Part shown: positions 16,597 through 25,719 of the stretch, in pieces
How the letters are laid out: each line of letters begins with the position of its first letter
Numbering within the stretch: the stretch's first letter is position 1
Origin: Methanomassiliicoccaceae archaeon UBA472
Lineage (GTDB): Archaea > Thermoplasmatota > Thermoplasmata > Methanomassiliicoccales > UBA472
Direction: 5' to 3'
Length of the DNA: 64,000 bases
Assembly (NCBI GenBank): GCA_002497075.1
Contig: DAML01000030.1
Coordinates: forward strand, 1 to 64,000
Position numbers and translations under genes: made by a program
Notes under the pieces: model-generated
Database searches by the model: none
What the model was told of the DNA's origin: nothing
Seen by the model: only the letters and a program-made list of their open reading frames with translations

Positions 16597-17211
16597 TCAA
16601 GGCTCTAATCGATGGAACACCATCTCAGCCATGCATTGATATGCTGGCGCATCACCGAGGGCATTAAGGTCACCATTTTCAACCGAAAGGTGACACTCCC
16701 CCGTTTGGAAAGCCGGGTACATCTCCCCCCTGATCAATTCCCAATGCGGGCAGTTCACGGGGCATTCAGAGGTACCAGGGTTGTGACGGTCGCAACAATT
16801 AAGTTCCCTTAAATCTGGGTGAGCCAAACAGAAGCACCTTATGAATTCCCAAGGTGGGATGGCGTAAAATATGCACAATTTTCCAGCATACCGCTTATCA
16901 CATTTGGGGCAATTAGTGAAAGGTATGTTCTCGAGGGCCATCTTCCCATTGTCATTGACCGTTTTGATCAGCAACGTGAAATTCTGGCGAAAAAGATGGG
17001 TGCCTTCATCCGCAACGACCTCATCGCCTCTAGCCTCCATCCATATGTAGAACGGCCATGAGGTCATGGTAATTGTAACAGAATCGTTCGTTCTCAATGC
17101 TTCCACCTCCCTTCCTGCCTTATGCAGCTTCAGGTATCCACGGTGCATAGCGCAGCAAAGGGCGTCCTCTCCCGGCCTTCCCGGGCGGTCAAACACATCG
17201 ATATCGTTCAT
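16597..17211 (-). CDS. Cysteine-rich hypothetical protein
   Basis: This 204-residue protein starts at ATG 17211 after a good GGGAGGAG ribosome-binding site. It contains at least 14 cysteines, including CCAMHRGY near residue 19, CPKCDKRY near 100, a CFC pair near 125, CCDRHN near 138 and CPVNC near 150. Such spacing implies two or more zinc or iron-sulfur sites. No family is recognised and there is no membrane segment. It lies between the SbcCD-like pair and the 17.4-kb small gene, all probably accessory. Confidence 0.55.
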   Translation of the reverse strand: MNDIDVFDRPGRPGEDALCCAMHRGYLKLHKAGREVEALRTNDSVTITMTSWPFYIWMEARGDEVVADEGTHLFRQNFTLLIKTVNDNGKMALENIPFTNCPKCDKRYAGKLCIFYAIPPWEFIRCFCLAHPDLRELNCCDRHNPGTSECPVNCPHWELIRGEMYPAFQTGECHLSVENGDLNALGDAPAYQCMAEMVFHRLEP

Positions 17212-17432
17212 CTCCTCCCTCCCCGTTATCGAAATTCAATGATTCTTATCTTACATAAATATCACTCGTTTTAACCATCAATTTATGGCATTTTTCACTC
17301 ATATGAGAGAAGTGCTGGCTTACAATTTTAGGAGGTCAAGTTATTAATAATCATAACAAGATAGTAATTATAGAATCCTACACGTCGATTTCGTGCTACT
17401 TTATCCTCACTTGGATTCGGAGATCGATTCAG

Positions 17433-17744
17433 ATGAGTAAAAAGAAGGAAAGAAAAACTCGCAATGACGATGCAGTTTTCAACCGAGATAAGGCACAGGT
17501 AGGAGACGTCGTCGAGATCCGGTGGTGTGACGTTCACTCATATGAAAGAATCGCAGTGAGCGAGATCGACGAGCTCGACGAACCGGAATCGACCGTTTGC
17601 TGGGGGGCGATCGTCCGTAAGAGCGAAAAATATCTCTTCATCGCATCTGAGATAGGTGACAAGGATTCGGACGGTGTATGGATTGAAGCGATTCCATATA
17701 GGTTGATTGAGAGCTGTAAGATTATTGGAAACATTAATTTATAA
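17433..17744 (+). CDS. Small conserved protein, left paralogue of the integrase-linked gene
   Basis: The 103-residue protein is acidic with a basic N-terminus. It shares about 54 of 81 aligned residues with the gene at 34870-35199, including the blocks YERI..SEIDEL, LFIASEIGD and WIEAIPY. The beta-rich pattern (GDVVEIRW, then CWGAIVRKSEKYLFIA) suggests a small SH3- or PUA-like barrel, which is inference. The paralogue sits next to the tyrosine recombinase, so this copy may mark the end of another mobile unit. A T-rich stretch (ATTTTTTTATAAAAA) follows the stop and may terminate transcription. Confidence 0.65.
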   Translation: MSKKKERKTRNDDAVFNRDKAQVGDVVEIRWCDVHSYERIAVSEIDELDEPESTVCWGAIVRKSEKYLFIASEIGDKDSDGVWIEAIPYRLIESCKIIGNINL

Positions 17745-17843
17745 ATAAATAATTTTTTTATAAAAACATTTATTACTTGATTTTCCAGTTTTCACATACT
17801 AGCCATGTTGATGTCTTTGACCCCGTCATCGTCGGCCATGTGC

Positions 17844-18869
17844 TCACACCTTGTCCTTCTTGGTCCAGCTTAAGACCTCTTTGACCGTGTGCTTCATTTC
17901 GGTGAACCTCTCACGAACGAACACAAGCTCATCGTGCAGGGACTTGAATGTCTCATCATCGTAGTCCTTGTTAAGAGTCCCATCTGGGTTCTCCTCACCG
18001 AAGTAAAGCTCAATCATGTTCTCGATGGTATTGAGCGATGTCTCAATCTGGTTCTTGGCCTTGCCGGATATCTCACCGAGATTGATGGCCTTCTCAATCA
18101 ACTGTTCCTGCCCGGTCAGTTTTTTGAATATGGAGTCAATCTGCATAGAGAGAAAAAATTTCTTACATTCTTCCTTACTGCTCGTACCTGGGTGAATTTC
18201 CTCTGTCGATGCTTCGTGCATAATGTTCCGGTCGTACCACCGAGCCCACAACAGAGAGCCGTTCAACATGGTTATGTTAAAATTTAGAAAATTTAACCAG
18301 GAACGATAAATTTTAGGTTGCCCCTCGGACAAAACTTCGAATACCTTAACCATCTCAAAATTTCCGGATTCGATGAAATGCATTCGCGTATACATCTGGG
18401 CGAAATGCTCCAATGCGGCATTATCGATAGCAGAGAAGTTACACCAGTATTCCCTATGAAAATCGCACCCGATGTGAGTAACAGCGTGAGACACTTCGTG
18501 TGCAATTACGATAGCGATTATATCCTCAAATTTCTGCCCGGTACTCAAAGCTGTTAGATGACAGAGTTTAGTGTAAATTATAATCTTCTTTTTAGTTGGC
18601 AAATATTCGCCCAAAATATCAAAAACGCCAAGCGTAACAGTGCCTGACCGAGGGCTTTCATTATTAATTCCTTCCAAATCTTCATTCCAAAATGAGGTGC
18701 TTCTTAGTTGATCATCAGTTGGTAACAGACCCGCTTGTTTCAGTTGTCGCAATTTTTCTCTTGGTGTTCCATCATCGAGTTCAAAGATTACCGCATTCGT
18801 ATCAAAATTCAACTCCGCAATTCTAGAGATCGATTCTGCCATTGTCTGATATAAGGCTTGCAAATACAT
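17844..18869 (-). CDS. Zinc metallopeptidase-like protein (HEXXH)
   Basis: The 341-residue protein has a clear HEVSHAVTH metal motif in AIVIAHEVSHAVTHIG near residue 125, preceded by a strand (KKIIIYTKL), as in gluzincin/minigluzincin peptidases. A candidate third ligand is Glu in AALEHFAQMYT about 30 residues later. The C-terminal third is helical and acidic, with coiled-coil character (IGLIEKA to IENMIELYFGEE region). There is no signal peptide, so it acts inside the cell. It diverges from the Hma-type operon across a 235-base gap. Zinc peptidases recur next to defence modules, so a regulatory or effector role is possible but unproven. Confidence 0.75.
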   Translation of the reverse strand: MYLQALYQTMAESISRIAELNFDTNAVIFELDDGTPREKLRQLKQAGLLPTDDQLRSTSFWNEDLEGINNESPRSGTVTLGVFDILGEYLPTKKKIIIYTKLCHLTALSTGQKFEDIIAIVIAHEVSHAVTHIGCDFHREYWCNFSAIDNAALEHFAQMYTRMHFIESGNFEMVKVFEVLSEGQPKIYRSWLNFLNFNITMLNGSLLWARWYDRNIMHEASTEEIHPGTSSKEECKKFFLSMQIDSIFKKLTGQEQLIEKAINLGEISGKAKNQIETSLNTIENMIELYFGEENPDGTLNKDYDDETFKSLHDELVFVRERFTEMKHTVKEVLSWTKKDKV

Positions 18870-19063
18870 TCTCCCCCATCAATGTTCATCTGGATACTTG
18901 CTCTTGATTCGAGTGAGGTGATTAGGTGAAGAAGGAATGGTCGGGTTATTATTTTCTTTCTCATCATTATCCTAATTTAGATTAATGATAATATTTCAAA
19001 GCAGCACTGATCGAAAGAGTAATTTTAGAACTTACTCAAAAAATGTTCTGATATGACAAATGC

Positions 19064-19070
19064 TATATAA
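19064..19070 (+). promoter_or_regulatory. TATA box for the helicase/methylase/ATPase operon
   Basis: CTATATAA lies about 40 bases before the TTG start at 19105, in an AT-rich divergent region. A GGAG sequence at 19092-19095 is spaced nine bases from the TTG, so a short leader with a ribosome-binding site is expected. Confidence 0.5.
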
Positions 19071-19104
19071 CACAGATCAACTTTGATTCTTTGGAGCCAA
19101 TAAT

Positions 19105-22100
19105 TTGCCCCGTCCTCCCTCTGATCTACCATCTGACTACTCGCGCCGCATAAGGGAGCTTCGTGGTCGATTAGGTATCAGTCAAGAGAAGCTCGCTGAA
19201 AGGATAGGTGTGGCGTTCGCAACCGTTAACAGGTGGGAGAACGGGCAATCGAGGCCATCTGCCCTAGCTTGGAAGATCATAATTGATCTTGAAGGGATGG
19301 GGAGCAAGGAGCCAGATCAAACGGGTTCTATCACAATCAAAGATTTGCCTATTTACACAGATTTCGCCTCAGACCCGAAAGAGGTCAAGGCGATAGTGGA
19401 GGCAAAGCGTCTTTCATATGGGCATATGTCCAACCCGGCTTTTGCCACTGAATCATCCCTTGTTGATCCACTACCGCATCAGCGCATGGCGGTGTACAAC
19501 AATATGCTCGGGAAGGAGCGCCTAAGGTTCCTTCTCGCCGACGATGCTGGTGCCGGTAAGACCATCATGACCGGCCTCTACATCAAGGAGATGTTATCTC
19601 GCCGGCTCATCAATCGGGTGCTCATCGTTCCTCCAGCTGGCCTTTTAGGCAACTGGAGGAGCGAAATGAACAAGTTATTCGATCTTCGCTTCCGAATCGT
19701 CAGGGGAATCGACGCGCAGGAGGGGAATCCATTTCTGGGAGATGGCAGCGACCTCGTATTGGTTAGCATTGATACGTTGGCCGGGGAGAAAATGATGGCC
19801 CGTCTCAGGGAAAGTGGTGCTCCCTATGATCTAGTTGTTTTCGATGAGGCGCATAAGCTCTCAGCTGACCGGGAACCAGACCTCACGTTCAGAAAGACCG
19901 ATCGATACCGTCTGGCCGAATCATTGGCGGGGGTTGTAGGTCTAGATCAAAGATGGTCGATGCCGTGGTGCGCCAACCATCTTCTACTCCTTACGGCCAC
20001 GCCCCACATGGGCAAAGATTATCCATATTACTGTCTCTGGCGGCTTTTAGAACCAACGCTGCTCCCCAATAAGGAAGCATTTGACGTATTCCCAGAGGAT
20101 TGTAGGAGGGAGCATTTCATTCGTCGTACCAAAGAAGAGATGGTACGATTCGACGGCTCGAAGATCTACCCATCACGGGAATGTCATACGGGCAGTTACG
20201 CACTCTCCGAGGGTGATGGCAGTGAAAGAGATCTCTATGAGAGGACGACCGTTTATATCGACAACTTCTACAATATGGCGCGAATGCTGAACCGTTCTGC
20301 AGCAAGCTTAACAGCTAGCGTTTTCCAACGGCGCATGGCTTCATCCACCTATGCTTTAAAGCGCTCATTCGAAAGAAGGGTGGAGAGGCTTCAATTTCTG
20401 ATCGACGCCTTGCGATGTGGAGATCTGAACGAACAAAAATTGCAGGCACAACAAAGCCGTCTGAAGGTGAGCGATGACTTCGAGGATCGGACGGGAGAAG
20501 AGGAGTCCCCAGAAGGCGATGAGGAGCAGAACGAGGTCGACGAGAAGAAGATCATGGATGTCATGGTGAACTTCAACATCGGTCAATTGGAAAAAGAGAA
20601 GATCGAGGTTGAAAAACTGCTCGCTCTGTCCGATGAAGTCATGCGACGAGGTACAGAATCAAAATTCGACCGACTGGAAGAATTGCTTACCGATGACAAA
20701 TATCGCGATGAGAAGGCCATTATTTTTACGGAGCATCGAGACACCCTCACTTACTTAATGCGCAAATTGGAGGGAAAAGGGCTAACCGGCAAGATAGCTT
20801 CGATCCACGGCGGGATGGATTTTGCCGCCCGAGAGGAGCAGATCGCATTCTTCCACAAGGACCATCATGCGGATGGGGCTCAGTATCTGATCGCCACCGA
20901 TGCCGCGGGTGAAGGGATCAACCTTCAGTTCTGCTGGCTAATGATCAATTACGATATTCCCTGGAATCCGGCTCGTCTCGAGCAGAGGATGGGTCGGATC
21001 CATCGTTATGGTCAGATGCACGACCCGGTTGTAATAATCAATATGATCTCCTCAAACACCCGAGAGGGTAAGGTACTACAGACCTTGCTCGAGAAGATGG
21101 AGAGGATCCGCCTAGAAATGCATTCGGACAAGGTGTTCGATGTCATCGGCCGCGTTTTCGAAGGCGTCAGCATCAAAGATATCATGGCCATGGCGCTCAA
21201 GGACGAGGAAGGCGCCAGCCGCATAATCGAGGGCAAGCTCACTGAGGATCAGGTAAGAGCCATCAAAGCCAAGGAAGAATCGTTATTCGGGGGAGGTGGT
21301 GATGTGGCAAGATATCTCCCTGAAGAGCGCGAAAGATTGGCTCAAGAGGAATATCGTTATTTGCTACCCGCATATGTCGCCAGTTTCCTAGAGTCGGCAC
21401 TGCCGCTCCTAGGCATCGGATGGGAAGGAGACCTGAGAGGTACCTTCTCCCTTTTCGCTCAGAAACCGAAGGCCCTTGATAGGATCATTCCGTTGATGGA
21501 GGATTATCCGGATGACATTCGCGGTGCTATGACCGTCAACCGCTCCAAGGAGGCCAAGGCGATCTTCCTTCGCCCTGGTGAGATCATCTTCGACCGCATA
21601 TGCGATCTCCTCGACGAGAGGTGCTCAGCTGCCGCGCTAAGGGGAGGGGTGTTCATTGATCCATCGGCGAAAAGCCCCTACCTGTTCCATCTTGCCAAAT
21701 TGAGCATCGTTCGCCGTGCGGACCCGTCGGTACCAGCATTAGCTCGAGAGATCATCGTCGATGAACGATTGGTCGCAGTGGTGCAGGACGAATCGGGAGC
21801 GATGGTGCAAGCACCCTTGGAAAAGCTCCTTCTGCTTCGAGGGAACGAAGGACATGATATGAAGACCTTGACCATGATGTCCAAAGGGGAGGCATTGACG
21901 GGAATGGTGCCGACCTTCTTGGTACATGATATCCAGGGGGAGATGCTGCGGGACTGTCATGAGCGCATTTCCAAACTGAACGCCTCAAGACAGGAATTGA
22001 TGCGCAGGGGTTTCAACCTCCAAGAAGTGGAATTGGCCAAGAAGCGCACTGAATTGGGCAAGAAAAGGGACGACCCCGAGGTCGGCTTAAAGATGGAACG

Positions 22101-22665
22101 GGTCCGTGTGATGCAACGTGAGCTCGCCGAGGTCAGGGATAGATCGTTCCAAGCGTTGGCGAAAGAGGTCGATCTGCTCGATATTGGCGATGTGGAGATG
22201 ATCGCCCATGCCCTCGTCATGCCCTCATCGGATCCAGAGGATTGGAAGAGATATGATCTGGACATCGAGGCCATGTCCATGGACATAGTGAGGTCCTTGG
22301 AGGAAAATGAGGGCGCCGAGGTCATCGATGTGCACACGCCTGAACTGGCGTTGCATGCGGGATTGCAAGCGCATCCTGGCTTCGATCTGCTCTCCCGTCG
22401 CCCCGATGGAGAGATCAGGAGCATCGAAGTGAAAGGAAGGAGCGGTGGCGGTGGCGTAGAGATCACCGAGAACGAGTGGGACCGTGCTGCGAACCTGCGC
22501 CATAAGTACTGGCTCTATGCTGTTTTCGATTGCGAGACTGTGCCTCGTCTTCTGCGGGTACAGGACCCGGCCTATCGTTTAAGCTTCAAGCAGAAGGGCA
22601 GTTTCATGGTCAATGAAGGGGACATTTTACGTGCATCTATTGGAAATAGTGGAGGGACTGGTTGA
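19105..22665 (+). CDS. XRE-HTH/SNF2-type helicase/DUF3883 fusion (HmaA-like)
   Basis: The 1186-residue protein starts at TTG 19105 after GGAG. Residues 10-60 form an XRE helix-turn-helix (GISQEKLAERIGVAFATVNR). A two-lobe SF2 helicase follows, with Walker A DAGAGKT near 150, DEAH near 247, LLTATPH near 298, and motifs V/VI (AAGEGINLQFC, LEQRMGRIHRYGQ) near 600-640. The last 100 residues contain FDLLSRRPDGEIRSIEVKGR near 1093, the signature of a DUF3883/Mrr-type nuclease-like domain. With the DUF1156 methylase and DUF499 ATPase downstream it forms the helicase-methylase-ATPase set catalogued as Hma. The N-terminal XRE domain is unusual and may let the helicase bind or regulate a specific DNA site. 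Its stop overlaps the methylase start (TGATG). Confidence 0.85.
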   Translation: MPRPPSDLPSDYSRRIRELRGRLGISQEKLAERIGVAFATVNRWENGQSRPSALAWKIIIDLEGMGSKEPDQTGSITIKDLPIYTDFASDPKEVKAIVEAKRLSYGHMSNPAFATESSLVDPLPHQRMAVYNNMLGKERLRFLLADDAGAGKTIMTGLYIKEMLSRRLINRVLIVPPAGLLGNWRSEMNKLFDLRFRIVRGIDAQEGNPFLGDGSDLVLVSIDTLAGEKMMARLRESGAPYDLVVFDEAHKLSADREPDLTFRKTDRYRLAESLAGVVGLDQRWSMPWCANHLLLLTATPHMGKDYPYYCLWRLLEPTLLPNKEAFDVFPEDCRREHFIRRTKEEMVRFDGSKIYPSRECHTGSYALSEGDGSERDLYERTTVYIDNFYNMARMLNRSAASLTASVFQRRMASSTYALKRSFERRVERLQFLIDALRCGDLNEQKLQAQQSRLKVSDDFEDRTGEEESPEGDEEQNEVDEKKIMDVMVNFNIGQLEKEKIEVEKLLALSDEVMRRGTESKFDRLEELLTDDKYRDEKAIIFTEHRDTLTYLMRKLEGKGLTGKIASIHGGMDFAAREEQIAFFHKDHHADGAQYLIATDAAGEGINLQFCWLMINYDIPWNPARLEQRMGRIHRYGQMHDPVVIINMISSNTREGKVLQTLLEKMERIRLEMHSDKVFDVIGRVFEGVSIKDIMAMALKDEEGASRIIEGKLTEDQVRAIKAKEESLFGGGGDVARYLPEERERLAQEEYRYLLPAYVASFLESALPLLGIGWEGDLRGTFSLFAQKPKALDRIIPLMEDYPDDIRGAMTVNRSKEAKAIFLRPGEIIFDRICDLLDERCSAAALRGGVFIDPSAKSPYLFHLAKLSIVRRADPSVPALAREIIVDERLVAVVQDESGAMVQAPLEKLLLLRGNEGHDMKTLTMMSKGEALTGMVPTFLVHDIQGEMLRDCHERISKLNASRQELMRRGFNLQEVELAKKRTELGKKRDDPEVGLKMERVRVMQRELAEVRDRSFQALAKEVDLLDIGDVEMIAHALVMPSSDPEDWKRYDLDIEAMSMDIVRSLEENEGAEVIDVHTPELALHAGLQAHPGFDLLSRRPDGEIRSIEVKGRSGGGGVEITENEWDRAANLRHKYWLYAVFDCETVPRLLRVQDPAYRLSFKQKGSFMVNEGDILRASIGNSGGTG

Positions 22666-25600
22666 TGGCAGAGAATGAAGAAAAACCTAGATTGATCGAG
22701 AAAGGATTCTGTCTAAAGCAAGCGTCCATCGACTCAGTGCACGAGAAGAACGTTCGCCATGGACACATTTCGACGTTGCATATCTGGCCAGCTAGAAGGC
22801 CTCTAGCGGCTTGCCGGGCGGCGCTGATCGCTACTTTGTTACCAGATCCAGGCGACCCCGAGAAACGTAAGGAATTGCTAGAGCAGATTGGTGGTAAGGT
22901 CGTACGGGTTCAGAAGCGTACAAAAAAGGATGGTAAGGAAGAAATACGTTTTGTCGAAGAGACTGAAGGGGGTATCCTCCACTGGGGCAGAGAGTCTGGA
23001 CCGGATCTCGATTATTTCCGGCAAGAAATTAGGAAAGCGTATGGTGGCAGGATACCCAGAATCTTAGACCCTTTCGCCGGAGGGGGAGCAATTCCATTAG
23101 AAGCGATGAGATTGGGGTGCGAAGCTACAGCGATTGACATTAATCCCGTAGCCTGGTTCATCGAAAAATGTACATTGGAATACCCGCAACGTCTGGCCGG
23201 AAAGAAAATGCCATTGCCTGATTTTATCCTTGAAAAAAAAGAGTTCATGGATAAGTACTATGAGGCACAGGGCATCAAGCTATCAGCTAAGCAGGAGAAA
23301 CAGAAATCGCTCGCCTCATTCGACGAGGAAAACATGGTTTTTAACAACGGGCTAACAATTCCAATGGCTGATTTGGCATGGCATGTTAGGGCCTGGGGGT
23401 GGTATATCTTTGTTCAAACCAGTAAAGAGATAGGATATTATTATCCAGTTTTAGATAATAAACCAACGGTTGCATATTTATGGGCAAGGACTGTAATATG
23501 TAAAAATTGTAGAGCAACAATACCATTACTAAAGACACGCTGGCTCTGTAAGAAAGGTAAGAAAAGAGTCGCTCTTACAATGGAACCGAATAGTGACAGA
23601 AACAATGTTGTTTTCGGAATTATGAACAATGTTCCCATGGGAGGAAGAACCAATGCAGAAAAAATGGAGCAAGATAAAAAATTGGGCCTAGGGACAATGG
23701 GGGGAAGTGGAGCATGGTGTCCTTGTTGCGGGAAACCAGGAACCATCGCGATGACAAAAGCGGATATTCAAAATTACCTTCAAAATACACATGATTCAGA
23801 GTTCCACGAAACCCAACTAATCGCAGTGGTCGTCGATGGTCAAGAAGGAAAAGAGTACCGAACACCTTCAAAAGAGGAGCTGGAACTTTCCACCATTCCA
23901 AGAAACGACATCGAAGACCTATATCGTTCGATCCCTTTTGGTTTACCTCGTGAAAAAATAACCACCGACTCAAAAGGGAGCACGTGGTGTACCAAATATG
24001 GTTTGGAAAGTTGGTATAATTTATTCACAACTCGGCAACTCATGGCTATCGGAAATTTCCTCATTCAAATACGTAATTTAAATGATTTGTTAAAAAAAGA
24101 AGATTACTCAGAGGACTGGATAGAAGCAATCCAGTCGTATATGGTTATAGTCTTCGACCGTTTAATTAACCAATCAAGCGCGGTATCAAGATGGAATAAA
24201 GGTGGAGAAAAGATCGAAGGTACATTTGCTCGATTTGCTCTACCTCTCGTGTGGGATTTTGCTGAGGTCAATCCTTTGGCGTCCACCTCCGGAGCCTACT
24301 TGAATCAACTAGAATGGGTCTATTTGTTTGTTGAACATGCATTGAAGGCGACGAATAAAAGCCCAGGTCCACATGTGCTAAATCAAAGCTCTATAGTTCC
24401 AGTGGAAAAAAAGTTTGATGTGGTTTTAACCGATCCCCCATACTATGATGCGATTCCTTATTCAACATTGATGGATTTCTTTTATGTCTGGCTACGAAGA
24501 ACCTTAAATGGGATGGGGCCAGGATTCGATTTAGCATTTAACTCCCCACTCGCGATAAAATGGGATGAACAAAAGAGTGATGGTGAACTGATTGATGACT
24601 CCGCCAGATTCAATGGGGATAAAACAATTTCAAAGAAAACATACGAAGATGGCATGTACCGAGTTTTCAAGAATTGTTACAGCCAACTTAATGATGAAGG
24701 GCGATTGGTAATTGTTTTTGCCCACAAACAGCCAGATGCTTGGGAAACATTAGTAACCGCATTAATAAAATCAGAATTTTTAGTCGATGCGAGTTGGCCA
24801 ATTCAAACAGAACGATCCACTCGCACCAGGGCTTTATCCTCAGCCGCTCTCTCATCATCAGTTTGGTTAGTATGTAAGAAACGTCCTGAAAACGCAAGGC
24901 CAGGTTGGGATAACAAGGTCCTCGAAGAAATGCGATTCAACATTCAATATCGTCTGCGAGAATATTGGGACGCTGGAATTCGCGGTCCAGACTTCATCTG
25001 GGCTGCTACAGGTCCAGCACTTGAAGCTTATAGTAAGCACCCGATTGTGAAGAAAGCCGATGACCCAGGTCAAATAATGACGGTCACAGAATTTTTAGTT
25101 GAAGTGAGACGAATCGTCATGGATTTCGTAGTCGGTCGTGTCCTGGGTGAAGAGAGTGTAAAAGATCGCGATTTGGACAACATCACGACTTACTATCTAT
25201 TACACCGTCATGACTTCGGGTTTGGGGATGCCCCATCAGGCTCTTGCATCTTATATGCAATATCCTGTGATCTTTCAGACAGTGCCCTTGCTGGCGAAAA
25301 TGATATCCTCCTCAGATCTGGAGGAATGGAAGAGCCCGCAGATGACGAGGGTGAGGAAACCGAAGAGGATTTCATCGAGGAAGGCACCAGCAGCACCTTT
25401 AGATTAAAGGCGTGGAACAAGCGTAAGAGCAAGAACTTGGGAATGGATATCAACGGTCGTCCTGCACCGATGATCGATCGGGTACACAAGCTAATGCAAC
25501 TGTGGAAGGATGGTGATATCGCGAAAGTCGATGATTATCTAGATAATAATGGTCTACTCAAGAACAAGACTTTCCATCATATCCTGCAGGCTATACTTGA

Positions 25601-25715
25601 ACTCTCCAAGGAAGGAGACGAGGAAAGAAGCCTATTGGAGAGCATCAGTAATCATATCACATCCAGGGGTGGTGCGGTAAGCGCACCCAGGGACTTATCA
25701 AATTTCGGAGGTTAA
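22665..25715 (+). CDS. DUF1156 DNA methyltransferase (HmaB-like)
   Basis: The 1016-residue protein opens with the DUF1156 block (SVHEKNVRHGH, STLHIWPARRPLAACRAAL) near residues 25-55. An AdoMet-binding motif, DPFAGGGAIPLEA, lies near 138, and the amino-methylase motif DPPYYD is near 590, so base N-methylation (adenine or cytosine) is expected. Between these lies an insert with two zinc-knuckle pairs (CKNC...C and CPCC) around residues 280-365. The start ATG 22665 overlaps the helicase stop by one base; a TTG at 22662 would add one residue. The methylase should mark self DNA while helicase and ATPase act on unmarked DNA. The middle (23.2-24.9 kb) looks more AT-rich than the flanking genes. Confidence 0.85.
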   Translation: MAENEEKPRLIEKGFCLKQASIDSVHEKNVRHGHISTLHIWPARRPLAACRAALIATLLPDPGDPEKRKELLEQIGGKVVRVQKRTKKDGKEEIRFVEETEGGILHWGRESGPDLDYFRQEIRKAYGGRIPRILDPFAGGGAIPLEAMRLGCEATAIDINPVAWFIEKCTLEYPQRLAGKKMPLPDFILEKKEFMDKYYEAQGIKLSAKQEKQKSLASFDEENMVFNNGLTIPMADLAWHVRAWGWYIFVQTSKEIGYYYPVLDNKPTVAYLWARTVICKNCRATIPLLKTRWLCKKGKKRVALTMEPNSDRNNVVFGIMNNVPMGGRTNAEKMEQDKKLGLGTMGGSGAWCPCCGKPGTIAMTKADIQNYLQNTHDSEFHETQLIAVVVDGQEGKEYRTPSKEELELSTIPRNDIEDLYRSIPFGLPREKITTDSKGSTWCTKYGLESWYNLFTTRQLMAIGNFLIQIRNLNDLLKKEDYSEDWIEAIQSYMVIVFDRLINQSSAVSRWNKGGEKIEGTFARFALPLVWDFAEVNPLASTSGAYLNQLEWVYLFVEHALKATNKSPGPHVLNQSSIVPVEKKFDVVLTDPPYYDAIPYSTLMDFFYVWLRRTLNGMGPGFDLAFNSPLAIKWDEQKSDGELIDDSARFNGDKTISKKTYEDGMYRVFKNCYSQLNDEGRLVIVFAHKQPDAWETLVTALIKSEFLVDASWPIQTERSTRTRALSSAALSSSVWLVCKKRPENARPGWDNKVLEEMRFNIQYRLREYWDAGIRGPDFIWAATGPALEAYSKHPIVKKADDPGQIMTVTEFLVEVRRIVMDFVVGRVLGEESVKDRDLDNITTYYLLHRHDFGFGDAPSGSCILYAISCDLSDSALAGENDILLRSGGMEEPADDEGEETEEDFIEEGTSSTFRLKAWNKRKSKNLGMDINGRPAPMIDRVHKLMQLWKDGDIAKVDDYLDNNGLLKNKTFHHILQAILELSKEGDEERSLLESISNHITSRGGAVSAPRDLSNFGG

Positions 25716-25719
25716 AGTG